Below are positions 20,431 to 21,541 of a stretch of DNA of 21,541 nt, one piece after another. The translations under genes were made by a program, and so were the position numbers. The stretch spans positions 187,862 to 209,402 of the forward strand of contig MNCI01034296.1 of the NCBI GenBank assembly GCA_015680685.1, read 5' to 3'. How positions within the stretch are numbered: position 1 is the first letter of the stretch; every line of letters starts with the position of its first letter. The DNA is from Gnetum montanum. Its lineage: Eukaryota > Streptophyta > Gnetopsida > Gnetales > Gnetaceae. The notes under the pieces are model-generated. The model searched no databases. It was not told the origin of the DNA and saw only the letters and a program-made list of their open reading frames with translations.

Positions 20431-20942
20431 CCAGTTTTAAGTCCTGGTAGACTGTCGTTGCTGGATTTAAGTCTCAGCAGACCATGGTCCCAGTTTAGAG
20501 TCTGGGCGGACCAAGAAATGCTAGTTTTACGTCGTAGCGGACTGTGGTGGGGCTAATTTAAGGTCTCAGCAAACCGTGCCTTGGATGTCAGTTTCGCGTC
20601 ATGACCCAAGAACAAATCTGTGCTGGTTTTACATCTCAGCAGACGGTTGCTTACCTTTGCCAGTTTTATGTCATGACGGACAGCCAGTGCCAGTTTAGCA
20701 TCATGGCGAACGCGTGCCAAAGATGCTAGTTTTTCATCTCGGCGGACCTGTACAACACAGCCAGTTTTACGTCGTAGCGGATGATTACAACTTGCCAGTT
20801 TAGCATCATGGCAAACGGTCAGTACCAGTTTAGCGTCGTGGAGGACGCATGCAAGGAATGCCAGTTTTACGTCGTAGCGGACATTTGTTGCCAGTTTAAC
20901 GTCGTAGCGGACGATTGTTGCCAGTTTAACGTCGTAGCGGAT
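20431..20942 (-). repeat. Interrupted tandem array: 16 units of 22 bp with variable spacers
   Basis: About 16 copies of a 22-bp unit that begins CCAGTTT on the + strand, has GTC in the middle and ends GCGGAC, are separated by spacers of about 6-18 bases with little similarity. The three units nearest the integrase (20861, 20891, 20921) are almost identical with an exact 30-bp period and spacers ATTTGTTG and GATTGTTG; units further away are more diverged. Many units can fold a small GTC/GAC stem (for example GTCTCAGCAGAC). The array starts about 40 bp after the pol stop. Tandem repeats at this place are known for Tat/Ogre-type elements and can seed satellite DNA. Confidence 0.85.
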
Positions 20943-20954
20943 GATGGTTGCCAT
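20553..20954 (-). other. 133-codon open frame across the array (doubtful)
   Basis: The frame begins just after the integrase stop and gives a peptide with a ten-residue period at its start (ATIIRYDVKL, ATIVRYDVKL, ATNVRYDVKL), then HDAKL-type repeats. Further on, some units are read in another frame (PLRRKTG), so unit phase is not kept. The repeat unit lacks stops in two of its frames, which by itself explains the open frame. No known family is recognised. Translation is doubtful. Confidence 0.25.
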
Positions 20955-20980
20955 ACCTGATATTCACACTGGAGATGCCA

Positions 20981-21541
20981 CTATATGTAATACCACTTCA
21001 GATATATATGATTGATAGGGTTTGGTAACTAGTTGCCGTCGACATCCGCTAACTTGAATGCTCCGTTGTTGTACGCGTCAGTCACCAAGAAAGGACCCTC
21101 CCAGTTTGCAAAGAATTTGCCTACTGGTTCGCGAACGGTCTTAAGAACTAAATCCCCTTTCTTGATCGGACGCTGCTGAAGATTGTGAAGATGTTTTTGC
21201 CTCTGCTTATCTTGATACTTTTCAATTGTATCAAGCGTCTGTATTCGCTTCTCCTCTACTGAATCCAAATCCATGATCCGAGACTCGGTGTGTTAAGCCT
21301 CATTTATAATCGTGGAGAGGACCATTCTCAAAGAAGGGATTTGCAACTCGAGGGGCAGCACCACCTCGGATCCGTAGACTAGGCTATAGGGCGTACTGTC
21401 TGTAGCTGTCCTACAGGTAGTGCGATATGCCCATAGCACATAGAGGATCTTTTCGTGCCACCGTCTCTTATTACTTTCTAGCATTTTCTTGAGCAGATTG
21501 ATGATGACTTTGTTTGTTGCTTCAGCTTGACCATTCGCTTG
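20981..21541 (-). pseudogene. Tat-type Ty3/gypsy integrase, C-terminal part
   Basis: This is the end of the integrase that inserts element DNA; its N-terminal part lies beyond the window. One frame runs from 21541 to a stop at 20983-20981, interrupted by TAA (21293-21295, after INEA) and TAG (21029-21031, after DVDGN). Visible in order: QANGQAE with the third catalytic residue of the DDE triad (Glu codon 21523-21521), WAYRTTCRTATDSTPYSLVYGSE, LPSLR-like IPSLRM, EEKR, KKGDLVLKTVRE, NWEGPFLV, FKLADVDGN, and LPNPINHIYLKWYY. The WAYRTT...VYGSE...PSLR pattern and the NWEGP tail fit the Tat group and lack a chromodomain. Only two stops in about 187 codons show it is younger than the Athila-type copy. 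Confidence 0.85.

Noticed and set aside
20431-20942. CRISPR array
   Set aside because: Spacers vary from about 6 to 18 bases, far too short. Units are degenerate, the context is a plant retrotransposon, and no cas genes are present.
20553-20954. Gene for a decapeptide-repeat protein
   Set aside because: The open frame is explained by repeat units that lack stops in two frames, and unit phase is not kept along it. Kept only as a doubtful entry.
16308-21541. One single minus-strand element from X LTR to integrase
   Set aside because: The X LTR has its own LEDK-type pol tail and TATA box, while a second TATA and leader-like region lies at about 18.5 kb and the integrase has a different (PINHIYLKWYY-type) tail. 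Two elements fit better, though the border between them is not proven.

Overview
The window looks like gene-poor nuclear DNA of a land plant, probably a seed plant with a large repeat-rich genome. No host gene, tRNA, rRNA or bacterial-type operon is visible. Almost every part I can explain is a decayed or nested LTR retrotransposon of the Ty3/gypsy class. The species cannot be named from the sequence.

Layout. (1) 1-6249 and 14803-16307 belong to one old retrotransposon family, called 'family X' here. It is arranged in tandem on the + strand: an LTR 3' part (1-284), a primer-binding site and gag start, an antisense LTR fragment (about 590-1181), a pol tail, a second LTR (about 1305-5011), a second primer-binding site and a longer gag remnant. 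(2) The second X LTR is split by a 2.8-kb block (1580-4369) with 11-bp terminal inverted repeats and flanking duplications. (3) The X gag is split by a decayed Athila-type Ty3/gypsy element (6250-14797), with LTRs, gag, protease, RT, RNase H, integrase and a 5-bp target duplication (TTGGC). The gag frame resumes on the far side. (4) At 16308-17105 lies an X LTR on the - strand, with its pol tail and polypurine tract at 17107-17139. (5) From about 17.5 kb to the right edge lies the 3' part of a better preserved, more GC-rich - strand Ty3/gypsy element of Tat type. In its own direction it has an integrase end (21541-20981), a 16-unit interrupted tandem array (20942-20431), a long 3' untranslated stretch, and a putative LTR whose TATA box is at 18484-18476.

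Nothing here is likely to be a working gene. The Athila-type element has stops in every domain and Asp-to-Asn changes in RT, RNase H and integrase. The order of events read from nesting and decay is: X tandem first; then the Athila-type insertion, the 2.8-kb insertion and the minus X copy; then probably the Tat-type element. The most interesting structures are the array of conserved units with variable spacers behind the Tat-type integrase, the TACGC/GCGTA hairpin series in the putative Tat LTR, and the inverted X LTR pairs with diverging promoters.
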